Source: Terriglobales bacterium
Lineage (GTDB): Bacteria > Acidobacteriota > Terriglobia > Terriglobales > Acidobacteriaceae
Direction: 5' to 3'
Assembly: GCA_025935035.1 (NCBI GenBank)
Contig: JAICWB010000005.1
Span: forward strand, 1-32,241
DNA: 32,241 nucleotides
The notes under the pieces are model-generated. The model saw only the letters and a list, made by a program, of their open reading frames with translations. It ran no database searches and was not told where the DNA came from. Positions within the stretch are counted from its first letter, which is position 1. Every line of letters starts with the position of its first letter. Both the position numbers and the translations under genes were made by a program. Shown here in pieces: positions 29,571-32,241 of the stretch.

Positions 29571-32241
29571 CTATGCGCTAGCGCGCTGTGCTTCGTCGCC
29601 GAACCTGACTGACACTACTTTAGACACGCCCGGCTCTTGCATCGTGACTCCATACATCACCGGTGCAGCATTCATCGTGCGTTTGCTGTGCGTGATTAGG
29701 ATGAATTGCGTGTGCGAACTCATCTCGCGCACCAGGTCGGCGAAGCGTCCCACGTTCGATTCATCCAGTGGCGCGTCCACTTCGTCCAGGATGCAGAAGG
29801 GGCTCGGCTGATACTGGAAGATACCGACCAGCAGTGAAAGCGCTGTGAGCGCCTTCTCGCCGCCAGACAGCAGCAGCACGTTCTGCAGCTTCTTCCCGGG
29901 AGGCGACGCCACAATATCAATGCCGCTCTCGGTCGAATTCTCTTCGTCCGTAAGCCGCATGAACCCTTGGCCTCCGCCGAAGAGCTTCGTGAATGTCCGC
30001 TGGAAGTTCTCATTGATGATGTTGAAGGCTTCCTCGAACTTCTGCCGCGACACCACGTCGATCTCTTTGATCGTGTTCTGCGTGTTCTCGATGGAGTCGA
30101 GCAGGTCTTTGCGCTGCGTCTCCATAAAGGCATGGCGTTCGGCGGCTTCTTTGTATTCTTCAAGGGCCATCATGTTGACCGGACCCATCGCATCGAGCCG
30201 CGAACGCATCTCGCGATACAGATTGTCCTCCGTCACGAGTGTTTCGCCTTCCACCAACGCGATAGAGGTGTCTGCACGAAGTTCATCGGCCGGAATGCCA
30301 AGGTCGTTCAGGCAAGACTCGTTCATGTATGTGAAGTCCGACTGCAGCTTGGCATGCGCCGCTGCCAGTTCACCCTTGCGATCGCGCGCTGCGTCCATCT
30401 CATGACGCGCCTGCTTGAGTTCTTGCTCGATCTCGGCAAGCCGCGAGCGCAACTGCTCAGATTCAGCATGTAGTTCCGCCGCGCGAGCCTGTGCTACTTC
30501 GCGTTCAGCCGACAACGCGACCAGCCGCTCAGAGATCTGCACATTCTCCGCCTCGCGTTGCTCTCGCTCAGCAACCGAAGAAGCGATCTGCGTGCGCAAT
30601 GACTCAACCCGCGCTCCAACTTCGGCCCTCAGCGTCTCAATGCGCTGCATTGAAGCCGACGCCGAGCGATGCCGCTCTTCCAAGCCCGCAAGCTTCGCAG
30701 ACATATCAGCCACAGCCTGTCCCGCAGATTCACGCGCAATTCGCAGGTTACCCAATTCCTGCTGCAAGATCGCAATAGCTGACTCAGCCTGCTCGCGCTG
30801 TGTCTCATGCTGCACCAGCATTTCGCGCAATCCCGCAGTCGCAGCTTCTTTCTCGGTCCGCTGTGCAGTCACGCGGTCGATCTCCGCGCGATAGCCGTTC
30901 ACACGCTGCTGCGTACGTGAGATCTCAGACTCCATCTGCTGCAGAGCATGGCCATGTGTCATAGCCTGCTTTTCCGCCTCGCGCAATTCGCCCTCGAGCC
31001 GGGAAAGCAGGGAAGTCAGATCGTGGATCTCATGCGTCAACTCTTGAATGCGGGCCGTCTCAGAGTGAATGTCACGCTCCACCTCGCCGATCAGCTTCAG
31101 CACATCGCGCAACTCGCGCTTCATGGATAGCGGACCTTCATTGCGCTGCTTGCCGCCTGTCACTGTCACGTTGTGGAATGTCTCACCGTTCGGCGCAAGA
31201 TAAAACGCATCGGGATTTTCCAGCGCCAGCTCGCGTGCGACGCCGGCGTCAGGAGCAATGAATCCTCCGCGCAGCTTCGGCAAAATGACTTCGAGCGACT
31301 TGCCAAACCCATCCAACACTTGAATGCAGCGGGTCAGCGGGACGATAGTGTCGCGCGGCAAAGCGGGCTTCATCGATTCATCCACGGCGAACGAGAACTT
31401 AGCCTGCGCATCGGAAGGATGCACAAGGAACGTCGCCCGGCCATCCACGCCAGTCTGCAAGAGGCGAAGACCTTCGTCCGCAGCGTCCCAGGATTTCACT
31501 ACCACATAGTTCAGCTCATCGCGCAGGAAGTCTTCGATAACGCTTTCATATTTGTTGTCCACCGCGAGAAAGTCAGCCAGCACGCCGACGGGAGCGCGAC
31601 CTTCGGCCAAAGCGCCTGATTGGAACAAGCGCTTCACTGACTCGGTCGAATAGCCATGCTCATTGATGATGGACTCCAAGGAGTTACGCTTACCCAGCAG
31701 GGTGGCAAACTCGGCGCGCATGGAATCAAGATGCTGTTTGGCAACGGTCTCAGCCGCTCGCTTCTCATCGATCTGTCCGCGCACTTCACGAATGCGTCCA
31801 CTCAGCGCATCTACACGCTGCGACTCGGTCTCAAACTCCAGACCCAACTGTCCACGCTTGCCGCCCATGGCTTCAATGTCGCCGAACGCAGCCGCTACTT
31901 CGCGGTTCAAGCGCTCCGATTCGCGATCGAGCGCCGCACAGTTCTCTTCGTTCTGCGTGATCTGGTTGCGAACTCGGCTGGCGTTCGTGAGTATGTCCAT
32001 CACTCCCGCACGAGCCTGCTCCTGCCTGAACTCCATATCAGAGACAGCAGCAGCTGCTCGCGACGATTCTTCGCGCTTCATCTGCGCTTCATTTTGTGCG
32101 GCAGCAACATCAGTGGCAGCCGACTCCAAGATGGCGCGGTTCGCCTCCCGCTCTTGCGTGAGCGATTCCAACTGCGCCACAGTACGCGTCAGCTCTGCTT
32201 CAGCGGCTACGGTCCGCGCCAGCAACTCAGCGCAACGCTCT
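29571..32241 (-). CDS. smc: Chromosome partition protein SMC, N-terminal part outside the window
   Basis: C-terminal 889 residues of the SMC ATPase, which with ScpA/ScpB folds and segregates the chromosome. The frame is open to the window edge (the TTG at 32225 is internal), so the Walker A head and first part of the coil are missing. In order: a coiled coil, the hinge domain (about bases 31170-31680, with APVGVLADFL and the glycine-containing VDGRATFLVHP), a long Ala/Glu/Arg-rich second coiled coil, then the C-terminal ATPase half. The latter has the ABC signature LSGGEK at 29853-29870 and Walker B FCILDEVDAPLDESN. No break is seen in the visible part. It is read toward purC but is separated from it by hairpins and a promoter. 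Confidence 0.96.
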   Translation of the reverse strand, partial: ERCAELLARTVAAEAELTRTVAQLESLTQEREANRAILESAATDVAAAQNEAQMKREESSRAAAAVSDMEFRQEQARAGVMDILTNASRVRNQITQNEENCAALDRESERLNREVAAAFGDIEAMGGKRGQLGLEFETESQRVDALSGRIREVRGQIDEKRAAETVAKQHLDSMRAEFATLLGKRNSLESIINEHGYSTESVKRLFQSGALAEGRAPVGVLADFLAVDNKYESVIEDFLRDELNYVVVKSWDAADEGLRLLQTGVDGRATFLVHPSDAQAKFSFAVDESMKPALPRDTIVPLTRCIQVLDGFGKSLEVILPKLRGGFIAPDAGVARELALENPDAFYLAPNGETFHNVTVTGGKQRNEGPLSMKRELRDVLKLIGEVERDIHSETARIQELTHEIHDLTSLLSRLEGELREAEKQAMTHGHALQQMESEISRTQQRVNGYRAEIDRVTAQRTEKEAATAGLREMLVQHETQREQAESAIAILQQELGNLRIARESAGQAVADMSAKLAGLEERHRSASASMQRIETLRAEVGARVESLRTQIASSVAEREQREAENVQISERLVALSAEREVAQARAAELHAESEQLRSRLAEIEQELKQARHEMDAARDRKGELAAAHAKLQSDFTYMNESCLNDLGIPADELRADTSIALVEGETLVTEDNLYREMRSRLDAMGPVNMMALEEYKEAAERHAFMETQRKDLLDSIENTQNTIKEIDVVSRQKFEEAFNIINENFQRTFTKLFGGGQGFMRLTDEENSTESGIDIVASPPGKKLQNVLLLSGGEKALTALSLLVGIFQYQPSPFCILDEVDAPLDESNVGRFADLVREMSSHTQFILITHSKRTMNAAPVMYGVTMQEPGVSKVVSVRFGDEAQRASA

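Overview
This window looks like ordinary chromosome from a Gram-negative (diderm) bacterium with meso-diaminopimelate peptidoglycan. An acidobacterium of the class Terriglobia is my best guess. That is an inference from gene content and style: lpxD and a secretin imply an outer membrane, mpl implies DAP-type wall recycling, and the small conserved hypotheticals and frequent GTG/TTG starts fit. No marker gene proves it. I see no insertion sequence, prophage, CRISPR array, tRNA or rRNA.

Bases 1-9552 hold a tightly packed plus-strand run. It contains a 5'-truncated HEXXH metallopeptidase, methylthioadenosine phosphorylase (mtnP), a PfkB-family kinase, a GT39-like membrane glycosyltransferase, MgtC, a DapF-family epimerase with both catalytic cysteines replaced by serine, an LdcA-type L,D-carboxypeptidase, Mpl, a PlsC-type acyltransferase and a DUF1330 protein. 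LdcA and Mpl are consecutive steps of murein-peptide recycling and their genes overlap.

Bases 9553-13531 hold a small lipoprotein, a receiver-PAS response regulator and lpxD on the minus strand, then a CsgG-like secreted protein (plus) facing a hypothetical (minus) across a strong hairpin. A 310-base gene-free stretch follows, with a REP-like inverted repeat. Next on the plus strand is a tRNA-nucleotidyltransferase/poly(A)-polymerase family gene with a histone H1-like lysine/alanine tail, ended by a clear terminator. Then come dnaE, accA, a GHMP kinase, a secreted BamE-like protein, glutamine-dependent nadE and a periplasmic DsbA-like protein.

Bases 24941-32241 are all minus strand. Read in transcription order: the 3' part of smc (cut by the window edge), an intergenic region with a strong promoter and operator-like repeats, purC, cvpA (overlapping purC), a Fis-like DNA-binding protein, a HAD phosphatase and an orphan secretin. 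The last five could form one purine-linked transcription unit.

Observations most worth a second look: the Ser/Ser DapF-like protein beside the murein-recycling pair; the H1-like tail with its own internal Shine-Dalgarno; purC, whose conserved N-terminus can only be reached from a non-standard start codon; the palindromic operator candidate on the purC promoter; and a recurring layout of a -10-like hexamer placed 6-12 bases before a start codon with no Shine-Dalgarno, which suggests leaderless or very short-leader mRNAs.
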